Below the pieces are notes generated by a model, which saw nothing but the letters and a program-made list of their open reading frames with translations, ran no database searches and was not told where the DNA came from. A DNA stretch of 64,000 nucleotides from Chroococcidiopsis sp. CCMEE 29 (GTDB lineage: Bacteria; Cyanobacteriota; Cyanobacteriia; Cyanobacteriales; Chroococcidiopsidaceae): positions 3,916,001-3,980,000 of the forward strand of contig NZ_CP083761.1 in the NCBI RefSeq assembly GCF_023558375.1, read 5' to 3'. Positions 34,171-43,190 of the stretch are shown piece after piece; positions within the stretch are counted from its first letter, which is position 1; each line of letters starts with the position of its first letter. The position numbers were made by a program, and so were the translations under genes.

Positions 34171-34371
34171 ATTATTTTGGGCAGGTTACAACAGCAACTG
34201 TTAAGGATATCGCACCTCAACTGCAATTGTAACTAATTCATTGTTGGATACATAAATCATCGGATAGAAAGCGCTTTGCGCCAAATATCCAAAGTTTCCC
34301 GATCCAATTTCCTGCTTTGAAGCATGGGTTTTCCCTAACCCCTAACCCCTAATCCCTAATCTCTCTGAATT

Positions 34372-35211
34372 ATGTTATTCAAACAACGTATTGCCTTTTA
34401 TTTAGAAGACATTGAAACGCCAATAGGCAGAGCAATTACTATAATTATTACAGGTTTGGTTTTACTGTCTTCAGCTATATTCGTTGTGGAGACATACACA
34501 GTACCAACCTCTATTCGGATTAAACTTGATTTTATAGATACTACTATTTTAGTTATTTTTTCTATTGAGTATTTGCTACGCTTTTGGTGTGCTGAAAATA
34601 AAGTCAAATATTTTTTTAGTCTCTATTCCTTAATCGATTTAATGGCAATTTTGCCAGTATTTTTAGGAGCAGTAGACATTCGCTTTATCCGTATATTCAG
34701 ATGGTTCCGAATATTGAGATTAATTCGATTTATAGAAGGTAAAACTTTGTTTGGACGCATCACTACTGCGGATAGCGTCATTTTTGCACGAATATTGTTT
34801 ACTTTATTTGCAATTATCTTTGTTTACTCAGGCTTAATTTATCAAGTCGAACACCCTGTTAATTCTAAAGTTTTCCGTACTTTTTGGGACGCAGTCTATT
34901 TCTCTGTAGTAACGATGACAACCGTTGGTTTCGGCGATGTGACCCCAATTTCAGAAGTAGGTCGCCTCATGACAGTCCTAATGATTTTGACGGGTATTGC
35001 CCTTATCCCTTGGCAATTGGGCGACTTAATTAAGCAATTAGTCAAAACAACCAATCAAGTAGAGACGCTTTGTCCTACTTGCAATTTATCCTTCCATGAT
35101 GCTGATGCTCAGTTCTGTAAGCTATGTGGCACTAAGTTAGAAAAGGCTAAGGCTAAACAACTCTTTAGTGTAGGTGACGCAGCAGCTAGCAATACTGACA
35201 GTCCTAATTAA
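34372..35211 (+). CDS. Voltage-gated potassium-channel-like protein with C-terminal zinc ribbon
   Basis: Six-helix ion channel, 279 residues. S1-S3 span about residues 20-110; S4 holds regularly spaced arginines in RFIRIFRWFRILRLIRFIEG (about 103-122); the pore loop and filter are VVTMTTVGFGDVTPISEVG (about residues 181-199), with TVGFGD for potassium selectivity; S6 follows. A four-cysteine ribbon CPTC-x11-CKLC lies at about residues 237-255 after a short linker, ending in Lys-rich sequence. Channel opens in response to voltage and lets K+ pass; the ribbon's role is unknown. It faces the divergent deaminase gene across 201 bp that hold a 'cctaacccctaa' repeat. Confidence 0.93.
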   Translation: MLFKQRIAFYLEDIETPIGRAITIIITGLVLLSSAIFVVETYTVPTSIRIKLDFIDTTILVIFSIEYLLRFWCAENKVKYFFSLYSLIDLMAILPVFLGAVDIRFIRIFRWFRILRLIRFIEGKTLFGRITTADSVIFARILFTLFAIIFVYSGLIYQVEHPVNSKVFRTFWDAVYFSVVTMTTVGFGDVTPISEVGRLMTVLMILTGIALIPWQLGDLIKQLVKTTNQVETLCPTCNLSFHDADAQFCKLCGTKLEKAKAKQLFSVGDAAASNTDSPN

Positions 35212-35672
35212 ATTTCTTCTGGATCGCAACGGATCTCAATCATAAATCCATCTGGATCGTAGAAGTAGACACCTTGTCCTGTAGGACGGCTGACGGGACC
35301 ATGTGCGATCGCTACTTGATTTTGTTTTAGCACCTCGACTGCCTGGTCAAACAAGTGCGGAGCAATATCAAAGGCAAGATGATTGGCGCGGGTAAAAGCG
35401 TGACTGGGATCTGAGTGTGGCGGTAGCAAATCCGGTTCCCAAAATAAATCGAGGACAGTGCCATCTGGGGTGATGAAGTTGGCGACTTTCCCAGCTGCTA
35501 CCAACTCAACCAGCGTAGATGGAACTTCGTCGCCTGTCAGTTCATGCAAACCAAGGATAGTTCCGTAAAAGTCGCGGGAAGCTTGCATATCACGCACATT
35601 TAAGGCAATGTGGTGGACTCGACGCAGGCTACCTGGAGAAAGAACAGTGCTTGGGGTGGTGCTAGACATCAT
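35208..35672 (-). CDS. VOC-family (glyoxalase/dioxygenase-like) protein
   Basis: Vicinal-oxygen-chelate fold with two beta-alpha-beta-beta-beta modules. VHHIALNVRDMQASRDFYGT (about residue 19), then LGLHELTGDEV, LDLFWEPDLLP, ANHLAFDIAPHLFDQAVEVL and VYFYDPDGFMIEIR holding the usual metal-binding His and Glu positions. Length 154 aa. The specific reaction is not known; similar proteins include glyoxalase I and antibiotic-resistance proteins. It overlaps the channel gene's stop by four bases in convergent orientation. Confidence 0.88.
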   Translation of the reverse strand: MMSSTTPSTVLSPGSLRRVHHIALNVRDMQASRDFYGTILGLHELTGDEVPSTLVELVAAGKVANFITPDGTVLDLFWEPDLLPPHSDPSHAFTRANHLAFDIAPHLFDQAVEVLKQNQVAIAHGPVSRPTGQGVYFYDPDGFMIEIRCDPEEI

Positions 35673-35750
35673 GGTAGAAAGACCTTTCGTTACTGAAGAT
35701 AGAAGACGGGCTTTTATCTTAAAGCCTATGATTGAAAATAAAAATTAATC

Positions 35751-36245
35751 ATGGCGTTTGACTACTCTTTAGATTTTAAGACAATCAACTTTCGCTCCTC
35801 TCCTGAAATGTATCGAGTTGGTAAGGGTGAGCAGGGAGTGCTGCTAGTGGAACCCTACAAATCCGAAATTTTGCCATATTGGCGGTTCAAAACTCCAGAT
35901 ATCGCTAAGCAATCTAGCGAAAAAATATATCAACTGTTTCTTGATTACCTGGAGCAGGATGATTTTGTTGGTGCAGATATGGCTCGGAAGTTTTTACAAA
36001 TGGGTTATACGCGATCGCGCAGATATGCTAATCATAAGAGCGGCAGAAAATACAAAACCAATCCTCAAAAGGAAATTTCTAAAGAATCTCAGGTTAAGGT
36101 GCGAAAAGATATATTACCGAATGAATTAGATCCGGTTAAAGCTGAGTCTGCGGCAATATTTAAAGAAAAGTGGATGCAAGCAAAGACGAATGATAAATAT
36201 CTCCAGCTTTTAGCAAAGCATAAGCAGATGTACGAGCAGGGATGA
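35751..36245 (+). CDS. DUF4385 domain protein
   Basis: A 164-residue soluble protein with SLDFKTINFRSSPEMYRVGK, GEQGVLLVEPYKSEILPYWR and FVGADMARKFLQMGYTRSRR, the conserved stretches of DUF4385. The later part is Lys-rich (ANHKSGRKYKTNPQKEISKE). It is a widely conserved family in bacteria and phages without an assigned function. Start MAFDYSLDF, ATG at 35751. It is a single gene between the VOC gene and an Uma2 gene. Confidence 0.85.
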   Translation: MAFDYSLDFKTINFRSSPEMYRVGKGEQGVLLVEPYKSEILPYWRFKTPDIAKQSSEKIYQLFLDYLEQDDFVGADMARKFLQMGYTRSRRYANHKSGRKYKTNPQKEISKESQVKVRKDILPNELDPVKAESAAIFKEKWMQAKTNDKYLQLLAKHKQMYEQG

Positions 36246-36304
36246 AAGCGATCGCGCTGGTAACTATTAGAATTCAAGTATGCTTGCTGCAATAAATCAT
36301 TACT

Positions 36305-36889
36305 ATGACGATCATCACTGCAAAGCGTTTCACCCTTGAGGAGTATCACCGTCTAGCAGACTTGGGATTCTTCAGTGAAGATGACCGGGTTGAATTAATT
36401 CGCGGAGAAATTATCCAGATGGCGGCTAAAGGCACAGCCCATACAAATTGTTGCAGAAATTTACTAAGGGAACTAGCAGCACTGATAGCAGGTCAGGCAG
36501 AACTGCAATGCCAAGATCCAATTACCTTACCATCTAACAGCGAACCTGAGCCAGACTTTGTTATTCTGCGGCAACGTGATGATAACTATCGCTATGCTCT
36601 CCCCAATCCATCAGATGTTCTGCTGATAATTGAGATTGCAAACTCTACCCTAAAATATGACCAAGAGGTTAAACTACCCCTTTATGCTGAAGCAGGTATT
36701 TCCGATTATTGGTTATTTAATTTAGTAGAAAATCACTTAGAAGCTTACAGTGAACCTTATCAAGAATTGCAAGGAACTTTTGGTTATAGAGTAAAGCGGA
36801 TTTTTCTGCTAAATGAGGTAGTTACTTTTATTTGTTTTCCTGATTTGTCACTCGATTTATCCAGGGTTTTTCCTAAGTTTAAGGAATGA
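36305..36889 (+). CDS. Uma2-family (DUF820) restriction-endonuclease-like protein
   Basis: Member of the large cyanobacterial DUF820 family with a PD-(D/E)XK nuclease-like fold. 194 residues: FTLEEYHRLADLGFFSEDDR, VELIRGEIIQMAAKGTAH, the acidic strand SEPEPDFVILR, VLLIIEIANSTLKYDQEVKL with the E-x-(A/S) core, YAEAGISDYWLFNLVE and ARG-like end. Function unknown in spite of many copies per genome. Two relatives are in the window, at 37149-37772 and 43191-43898. Confidence 0.9.
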   Translation: MTIITAKRFTLEEYHRLADLGFFSEDDRVELIRGEIIQMAAKGTAHTNCCRNLLRELAALIAGQAELQCQDPITLPSNSEPEPDFVILRQRDDNYRYALPNPSDVLLIIEIANSTLKYDQEVKLPLYAEAGISDYWLFNLVENHLEAYSEPYQELQGTFGYRVKRIFLLNEVVTFICFPDLSLDLSRVFPKFKE

Positions 36890-36919
36890 AATTATGAATT
36901 GATTTTCTAGCCACACTCC

Positions 36920-37093
36920 TTAATTGATATTGATACACAATGTCTTGATCTGAGTGCAGATATCCTCAATAGTGACCTCTTCCAACAATTTATCTCGATC
37001 TCGCGTGTAATCTCTGCTGCCAGTGTCGAATTGCTGCAAGAAACGTACGATTGCCACCGGACCAAGGGCTTGAGTGAGCGCCTCTATTCCCAA
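36920..37093 (-). CDS. Small hypothetical protein, possibly 5'-truncated by frameshift
   Basis: A minus-strand frame gives LGIEALTQALGPVAIVRF, LQQFDTGSRDYTRDRDKL and LEEVTIEDICTQIKTL, 57 residues from TTG 37093. This resembles a common short cyanobacterial family with the LGPVxxVRFLQQFDxGxxDYT pattern. An ATG upstream at 37124 is in a different frame and runs into TAG, so the gene either starts at TTG or has lost a base. It lies in the 260-bp gap between two Uma2 genes; similar small genes often pair with other small ORFs of toxin-antitoxin type, which is inference. Confidence 0.6.
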   Translation of the reverse strand: MGIEALTQALGPVAIVRFLQQFDTGSRDYTRDRDKLLEEVTIEDICTQIKTLCININ

Positions 37094-37148
37094 TTGCTTA
37101 ACCTAACCTGTAGAGGAATTTCCATTGTTAGTTACCCCCTTTGTCCAG

Positions 37149-37772
37149 TTATTGTCTCACCCAAGCACGAAAAGACTTAATCATCGCCACTTCCCCAATC
37201 TTTTTAGCCTCTTCAATAAAACGGGGAATCTCACTAACTGCCACAGGTGTAAAAGTAGGACTATTTTCACACAGTTGATACTGTTCTCCATCCAATCGGT
37301 AAATACGTAGCACATGCCCGTTATAACGCCAAAATTCAGGAACCCCCATTGACGCATAAAGGCGCAATTTATCTACAGATGATCGAGAGTATTCCACCTC
37401 CAGCACCAAATCAGGCGGCGGATCTTGAGTTAAATCGATTTCTTCCCTGTCCCGCATCAGGGCTTCATTCTGGATGTAGTAGCTGCTATCAGGTTCAGCA
37501 CCTCTCTCCAAGTCTGGGCGGTCTAAAGTCGTAGATCCTGCTGTGACAAGGTCTAGTTCCATCTCCTCAACCAACACATAAATTAAACGCTCAATGAGCC
37601 GGTTCGATTGCTCATGAGGCATCAGAGGAGTCATAATTTCCAGCGTTCCTTGGTCATAGGTTAGGCGGGAAGTTCGGTCTTCGCCTATCTCAACCAGCAA
37701 AGCTTTGAAAGTTTGCCAACTAACGTGGTGGAATACGACCCGTTGTTCTGCGATCGCGCGTGTAGTTTCCAT
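37149..37772 (-). CDS. Uma2-family (DUF820) restriction-endonuclease-like protein
   Basis: Second DUF820 gene, 207 residues: RVVFHHVSWQTFKALLVEIG, LTYDQGTLEIMTPLMPHEQS, NRLIERLIYVLVEEMELDLV, GAEPDSSYYIQNEALMRDRE, LVLEVEYSRSSVDKLRLYAS and MGVPEFWRYNGHVLRIYRLD. The D-x(n)-E-x-E strand after PDSSYY is the PD-(D/E)XK-like core. Function unknown. The small gene at 36920-37093 follows it on the same strand. Confidence 0.9.
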   Translation of the reverse strand: METTRAIAEQRVVFHHVSWQTFKALLVEIGEDRTSRLTYDQGTLEIMTPLMPHEQSNRLIERLIYVLVEEMELDLVTAGSTTLDRPDLERGAEPDSSYYIQNEALMRDREEIDLTQDPPPDLVLEVEYSRSSVDKLRLYASMGVPEFWRYNGHVLRIYRLDGEQYQLCENSPTFTPVAVSEIPRFIEEAKKIGEVAMIKSFRAWVRQ

Positions 37773-37830
37773 CGGTCAACCCAGTTAACTGCGTCTTCTA
37801 AATCTATTGCCACTTAGTTGAATAAGACTA

Positions 37831-38046
37831 TCAGCTTGATTCTTTTGCACCTTCTTCTACTGCAACTCGCTTTGCCTTCCCCAAACGGTAAGCAGTTAGG
37901 GGACTATTGCGAATATCTGCCTCGGCGCTAGCAATCGCTTCATCTAATAACAAATTAAGCGCATCATACTGACGACAAACCTCGCGCAACTGAGCAACAT
38001 GACGCTTAATCGTTTCTGGATCAGGGATTCTGGGTTGATTGTTCAT
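37831..38046 (-). CDS. Small hypothetical protein, 71 aa
   Basis: I do not recognise a family. MNNQPRIPDPETIKRHVAQL then REVCRQYDALNLLLDEAIAS: acidic and helical, with a Lys-rich end (GKAKRVAVEEGAKESS). It overlaps by four bases the broken gene at 38043-38386, which precedes it on the same strand; a two-gene unit, possibly of toxin-antitoxin kind, but nothing in the sequence proves that. Confidence 0.55.
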   Translation of the reverse strand: MNNQPRIPDPETIKRHVAQLREVCRQYDALNLLLDEAIASAEADIRNSPLTAYRLGKAKRVAVEEGAKESS

Positions 38047-38386
38047 GGCAAATTCAAGTCTCGCTTGATTTCTTGGATAGTCGCAGATGAAGCAGCATCA
38101 GTAGCTTCTGCCTGCTTGATTGAGCGCGCCAATAAACTTAGCGTAGCAGACGTGGCTGTTGGTTGAGCTTCAGCCACTCGTAATAGCAGCGTGTACAGTC
38201 GAGAGTAGGAAGACGTTGCCCGTTCCCTAACGTTTTGGAGTTGTTCTAGTTCGATAAGGATTTCTTCTGCCTCGCCGAACTGTTCAAAATAGTTGCTTCC
38301 GTCGCAGTTGCCTCATCAATCCTCTCCAACAATCGTCGCTGCAAATTAAAAATAGTCGTTATAGTTTCTTCTGGTAACTTTGCCAT
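38043..38386 (-). pseudogene. Frameshifted small helical protein
   Basis: Starting at ATG 38386 the protein reads MAKLPEETITTIFNLQRRLL, ERIDEATATEAT and then loses frame near 38285-38300 (stop soon after). In the next frame it continues FEQFGEAEEILIELEQLQNV, RERATSSYSRLYTLLLRVAE and on to TIQEIKRDLNLP-stop. The 344-bp length is not a multiple of three, so there is a one-base indel. Both parts are helical and acidic, so it is one recently broken gene or a sequencing error. Function unknown. Confidence 0.6.
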
Positions 38387-38461
38387 GCAATTCGCCGTTG
38401 CGTTTGTAAACCATTTGGCATATTACCTGTAGAAATACCATTTTGAATTCAGATACACTCA

Positions 38462-40621
38462 ATGCTGAACATTCCTCAACTACTGGCACAAGAGCTTTCG
38501 CTCAAACCCTATCAGGTTAAAAATGCCCTTGAACTTTTCGCAGAGGGAGCAACAGTTCCTTTTATTGCTCGCTACCGCAAGGAACTAACAGGCGAGATGA
38601 ATGAAGTTCAGCTGCGGGAATTGTCTGAACGCTTTACCTACCTAACTGAACTGGAAGAACGGAAATCAGCGATTTTGAATGCGATCGCCTCCCTGGGTAA
38701 ACTCACTGACGATCTCAAAGCCAAGATCGAAAGCTGCTTGCAGAAAACTGAACTTGAAGATTTATACCTTCCCTATCGTCCAAAACGACGAACACGTGCC
38801 ACCATTGCTAGAGAAAAAGGCTTAGAACCGCTGGCAGAATTCATTAAGTCGCTGAACCATCCCAGTGCAAAGCCAATGTCACTGGAGCAGGAGGCGGCAA
38901 AATATATCTCCCAGGAGAAGGAAGTTAAAACGGTAGAGGAAGCACTCAAAGGTGCCTCCGACATTCTGGCTGAAGCAGTATCCGAAAAGGCAAACTTGCG
39001 TGCGTATCTGCGAGACTACCTCTTGAAAGCAGGAGTATTTATTTCACGAATCAAAAATGATTGTCCCGAAGGCACTACCAAGTTTGAGATGTACCGCGAC
39101 TTCAAGGTGAAAGTAAGAGATATTGCACCCCACAACATGCTGGCGCTGCTCCGAGGCGAGACAGAGGGAGTGTTGAATTTAGAACTATCCTTTGACGAAG
39201 AAGTCGTGATGTCTTACCTAGAGTCGCAGGAAATTCAGGCAAAAGTTGGGGCAGTTAGAGACTTTTATCGAGAGATGCTCAAGGATGCGTTCAATCGGCT
39301 GATGAAAGCTTCTTTAATTGGCGAAGTACGTTCTGACAGGAAAACCTATGCTGATCTCGAATCGATCAAGACATTTGAAACCAATCTGCGTGAGTTGCTG
39401 CTATCTCCTCCGGCTGGAATGAAACCAACACTGGCAATTGACCCAGGATTTCGGACTGGATGTAAGGTTGCTGTTCTCGATCAAACAGGCAAATTCTTGG
39501 AATACCAGGCTGTGTTTCCCCATCAAGCAACTGAACAGCGCACTCATGCTGCCCGAACAATTAAGAATTTAATTGAGAAGTACAACATTCAGTTGATTGC
39601 CATTGGCAATGGTACAGCTGGACGGGAGACAGAGGAATTCATCTCTGAAGTGCTGAAGACGATGGAATGCAAGCCGATTAAAGTGATGGTGAACGAGTCA
39701 GGCGCATCAATCTATTCGGCAAGTGAGGTGGCGATCGCCGAGTTTCCCGATTTGGACGTTACGGTTAAGGGAGCAATCAGCATCGGTCGTCGTTTGCAAG
39801 ATCCGCTAGCCGAATTGGTCAAGATCGATCCGAAGTCAATTGGGGTGGGGCAGTACCAGCACGATGTCGATCAGAAGCTGCTCAAGCAGAAGCTAGATGA
39901 AACGGTAGAAAGCTGTGTGAATTACGTGGGTGTAGATTTGAATACTGCCTCGAAGGAACTCCTGAGCTTTGTCTCTGGAATTACGCCAACAATTGCCAAA
40001 AATATCATTACCTATCGCAATGAACGCGGTGCTTTTAAAACTCGCCGAGCACTGCTGAAGGTGCCAAAGCTAGGACCAAAGGCGTTCGAGCAATCAGCGG
40101 GTTTCCTGCGGATTCGCGGTGGCGACAATCCGTTAGATAATACAGCCGTTCATCCTGAGAGTTATTTTGTTGTAGAGGCGATCGCAGCCGATCTGGATGT
40201 GCCATTAACCCAGATCGCGCAGGCTGCATACAAGCTCAAGTCTATGGAACTCAAAAAATATGTTACCGATAGCGTGGGTGAACCGACGTTACGCGATATT
40301 ATCAGCGAACTCGAAAAGCCAGGCAGAGATCCACGAGCTGAGTTCAAATATGCAACCTTTAAAGAAGAGGTTAAAGAAATAAAAGATCTTAGGGTGGGAA
40401 TGGAATTGGAAGGTATTGTGACAAATGTTGCTAACTTTGGGGCATTCGTCGATGTTGGCGTGCATCAGGACGGTTTAGTGCATATCTCGCAATTAGCCGA
40501 CCGATTCGTTGCCGATCCGAAGCAGGTCGTCAAAGTAGGACAAGTTGTTAAAGTGCGGGTACTGGAAATTAACGAGAAATTGAAGCGGATTAGCTTATCG
40601 ATGAGGTCAACAAGGGGCTAG
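38462..40621 (+). CDS. tex: Tex-family RNA-binding transcription accessory protein
   Basis: A 719-residue nucleic-acid-binding protein. Visible in order: the helical N-domain (LLAQELSLKPYQVKNALELF and VPFIARYRKELTGEMNEVQL), a YqgF/RNase H-like domain (TLAIDPGFRTGCKVAVLDQT to VNESGASIYSASEVA), a helix-hairpin-helix pair (LSFVSGITPTIAKNIITYRN) and a C-terminal S1 domain (GMELEGIVTNVANFGAFVDV to RISLSMRSTRG). Tex is involved in RNA turnover and transcription; it is non-essential in many bacteria. Length is slightly under the usual 720-780. Confidence 0.95.
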   Translation: MLNIPQLLAQELSLKPYQVKNALELFAEGATVPFIARYRKELTGEMNEVQLRELSERFTYLTELEERKSAILNAIASLGKLTDDLKAKIESCLQKTELEDLYLPYRPKRRTRATIAREKGLEPLAEFIKSLNHPSAKPMSLEQEAAKYISQEKEVKTVEEALKGASDILAEAVSEKANLRAYLRDYLLKAGVFISRIKNDCPEGTTKFEMYRDFKVKVRDIAPHNMLALLRGETEGVLNLELSFDEEVVMSYLESQEIQAKVGAVRDFYREMLKDAFNRLMKASLIGEVRSDRKTYADLESIKTFETNLRELLLSPPAGMKPTLAIDPGFRTGCKVAVLDQTGKFLEYQAVFPHQATEQRTHAARTIKNLIEKYNIQLIAIGNGTAGRETEEFISEVLKTMECKPIKVMVNESGASIYSASEVAIAEFPDLDVTVKGAISIGRRLQDPLAELVKIDPKSIGVGQYQHDVDQKLLKQKLDETVESCVNYVGVDLNTASKELLSFVSGITPTIAKNIITYRNERGAFKTRRALLKVPKLGPKAFEQSAGFLRIRGGDNPLDNTAVHPESYFVVEAIAADLDVPLTQIAQAAYKLKSMELKKYVTDSVGEPTLRDIISELEKPGRDPRAEFKYATFKEEVKEIKDLRVGMELEGIVTNVANFGAFVDVGVHQDGLVHISQLADRFVADPKQVVKVGQVVKVRVLEINEKLKRISLSMRSTRG

Positions 40622-40705
40622 GAACTAGAAGGGTTATACATCGGCAAGGAGTAACCTTTACCGTCAAGTTGCCGCTCTGGGAATCAGTAACGAGAGAGGA
40701 AATTT

Positions 40706-43126
40706 TTGGACAATCTATATTGGCTTGAGCAAATTAAACCCTCAGACCGCACTTTGGTAGGTGAAAAAGCCTTTCACCTGAGCCGAGTGATGCAGCGTGG
40801 CTATCCGGTGCTACCTGGGTTTGTCGTCCCAGCTCAAGTTTTGTGGGACTTTCTCCAAACGCTGAATTCACGTGAGCCATTAGTCACTGCTCTGCCGCAC
40901 TCTTCCTTACACCTGGATGTTGATAATCCCCACCAACTACAGCAAGTAGCTCAGCGTCTCTGCCAGGAAATTACAACTGCACCACTGCCCTGTGAGTGGG
41001 TACAGTCAATTTTTGAGGCGACGCAATCCTGGGAAGCACCAGCGATGATGTTTCGTCCTTCCTTGGCGCTAAGTACTCCTATCCCTGGAAGAATGAAAAT
41101 AGCTGGGCTACTGGAAGCACAGGTTTGTAGCTGCAATCGGCAGGCAATCGCACTCGGATTAAAACGAACTTGGAGCCAATTATTTCGCGCCAGAAGTCTG
41201 TTTTACTGGCAGCGGCATGGAATTGAGTTGCAGCAAATTAATTTGGCAGTTTTAGTACAACCGCTCAGCAAGGCAATCGCCTCTGGTTCCCTCACTTGCC
41301 ACAGGGCTGAGTTTGAAATCAAAGCCACTTGGGGTTTGGGGATGGCGATCGCGCGGGGGGAAGTATTGCCAGATTCCTACTTTGTACAACCCGAAACTGG
41401 TGCAGTGCGATCGCAACAGCTAGGCAACAAAACCCTTGCGTATTGTTTGGCTAACTCTCCTGTGGAAGCGGACTTTACACCCTGTCTGTCAATACTTTCT
41501 CAACCGGATGACAATTGTTTACAAACTTACCTTCTGAGTGAGTTGCAACAACAGCAGTGCGCCCTCAATGACAAATATCTCCAACAACTGATTCAACTGG
41601 CGCAGCAACTTAGAACTAATTTGGGTTCAGCTTTTATTTTGGAGTGGACACTCTCGCAGTCGGAAGATAGCGTTGCCCCCCAGCTATACATCACCCAAGT
41701 TACTAATTCCCATTCTGGTACGGGCGGGTTTGGCTCGATTCCCGGTCTTCCCACAAGCTCATCTTTTCAACCTGCCCCTACTTTGCTCACCTCACAGCCA
41801 TCAATTCGGGGACTCGCAGCAGCAGGAGGACAGGCTAGGGCGACTGCTTATGTGATACGTCCTAGTCACATCCCAGACACTTTACCATCAAGAGTGATTT
41901 TAGTAGCACCTGCGATCGCACTCGATTGGTTGCCCCTACTCCAACAAGCCGCTGGTATAGTGACTGAACAAGGCGGTCTGACTTCCCACTGCGCTATTCT
42001 TGCCAGAGAATTAGGCATTCCAGCAGTAGTAAGCGTAGCGAATGCGACCCAGTTGCTGCAAACGGGCGAGTCGTTGCTTTTGGATGGCGATCGCGGCGAA
42101 ATCTATCGCGTCAGCCAAAGTCAAGACTCAAGGGTGAGGAGTGAAGAGTACGATCAAGCTCACTCCTCGCTCCTCACTTCTACCGTGCCAATTGCTACCC
42201 AGTTATTAGTCAATCTGAGTCAACCTAGCTTGCTTGAGCGAGTGAAAGGTTTGCCAGTGGATGGCGTGGGACTGGTGCGCTCAGAACTAATGGCGCTGAC
42301 TATACTGCAAGGGCAACACCCTAAAATGTGGCTGCAACAGGGACGGCAGGCAGAGTTGATCGATCTCTGGCAAGCGCAAATTAGTCAGTTCGCTAGTGCT
42401 TTTGCCCCACGACCAGTTTTTTACCGTTCTCTGGATTGGCGATCGCATGAATTCCAATCTCTAACTGATGGTTCGCTATTAGCAGCATCGGCTTCTAGCC
42501 GTGAAACTAATCCAATGCTAGGTCAACGCGGTACCTTCAGTTATGTGAAAGATTCCACAATGTTTGAGCTTGAACTGGCTGCTTTGGCTGCTGTACAGCA
42601 ATCTGGCTACACCAATCTCCACCTGCTGTTGCCCTTTGTTCGCACTGTTGAAGAATTTTCCTTCTGCCGCCGTCTAGTTGAGCAAGTGGGGTTAACCCAG
42701 GCGGCTCAATTTCAACTTTGGATTATGGCAGAGGTACCATCGATCCTATTTTTGCTACCTCAATACGTCAAGGCAGGGGTTCAAGGCATCTCAATTGGTA
42801 CGAACGATCTGACTCAACTTTTGCTAGGAGTCGATCGAGATCAAGGTGAGCTGGCAGCAGCGTTTGATGAGCGGCATCCGGTGGTAACGCAGGCGATCGC
42901 TCAAATTATCCAATTGGCAAGACAAGCGAATATTCCTTGCTCGATCTGCGGTCAAGCACCAGCACTGTATCCTGAGTTGATTGACTCGTTGGTCCGCTGG
43001 GGCATCACGTCAATCTCTGTAGAACCGGAAGCAGTAGAGAGGACTTATGTGGCGATCGCTCGTGCCGAACAACGCTTGCTGCTGGAAACTGCCCGCCGTC
43101 AAGTCAATCAAATTCAAGAACACTAA
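40706..43126 (+). CDS. PEP-utilising enzyme, pyruvate,water dikinase-like
   Basis: Three-part enzyme related to PEP synthase: an ATP-grasp-like N-terminal domain (residues about 1-330, beginning LYWLEQIKPSDRTLVGEKAF and with a TWGLG segment), the phosphohistidine swivel domain with GGLTSHCAILARELGIPAVV (about residues 420-440), and a C-terminal PEP/pyruvate barrel with FDERHPVV, GISIGTNDLTQLLLGVDRDQ and CSICGQAPALYP. It probably moves phosphate between ATP and PEP, but the real substrate is unknown. TTG start at 40706 with GAGAGGAAA upstream. An in-frame repeat (SQDSRVRSEEYDQAHSSLLT, about nt 42119-42186) lies between the swivel and barrel domains. Length 806 aa. Confidence 0.85.
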   Translation: MDNLYWLEQIKPSDRTLVGEKAFHLSRVMQRGYPVLPGFVVPAQVLWDFLQTLNSREPLVTALPHSSLHLDVDNPHQLQQVAQRLCQEITTAPLPCEWVQSIFEATQSWEAPAMMFRPSLALSTPIPGRMKIAGLLEAQVCSCNRQAIALGLKRTWSQLFRARSLFYWQRHGIELQQINLAVLVQPLSKAIASGSLTCHRAEFEIKATWGLGMAIARGEVLPDSYFVQPETGAVRSQQLGNKTLAYCLANSPVEADFTPCLSILSQPDDNCLQTYLLSELQQQQCALNDKYLQQLIQLAQQLRTNLGSAFILEWTLSQSEDSVAPQLYITQVTNSHSGTGGFGSIPGLPTSSSFQPAPTLLTSQPSIRGLAAAGGQARATAYVIRPSHIPDTLPSRVILVAPAIALDWLPLLQQAAGIVTEQGGLTSHCAILARELGIPAVVSVANATQLLQTGESLLLDGDRGEIYRVSQSQDSRVRSEEYDQAHSSLLTSTVPIATQLLVNLSQPSLLERVKGLPVDGVGLVRSELMALTILQGQHPKMWLQQGRQAELIDLWQAQISQFASAFAPRPVFYRSLDWRSHEFQSLTDGSLLAASASSRETNPMLGQRGTFSYVKDSTMFELELAALAAVQQSGYTNLHLLLPFVRTVEEFSFCRRLVEQVGLTQAAQFQLWIMAEVPSILFLLPQYVKAGVQGISIGTNDLTQLLLGVDRDQGELAAAFDERHPVVTQAIAQIIQLARQANIPCSICGQAPALYPELIDSLVRWGITSISVEPEAVERTYVAIARAEQRLLLETARRQVNQIQEH
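42119..42186. repeat. In-frame palindromic STRR-like repeat in the PEP-utilising gene
   Basis: The units ggtgaggagtgaagag and cactcctcgctcctcacttc form an imperfect inverted repeat. The same gaggagtgaggagtgagga occurs between genes at 44808-44832. In this copy both arms are translated without a stop, in the linker between two domains. Confidence 0.7.
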
Positions 43127-43190
43127 TCAGCGCTCACCCAGCTTGACTGCACGCGCTACAATCCATTCAGTTATATTGTCCAGGGTCGTC

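Noticed and set aside
43047..43190. Upstream extension of the Uma2 gene
   Set aside because: Overlaps the end of the PEP-utilising gene, lacks conserved residues, and a good ATG is at 43191.
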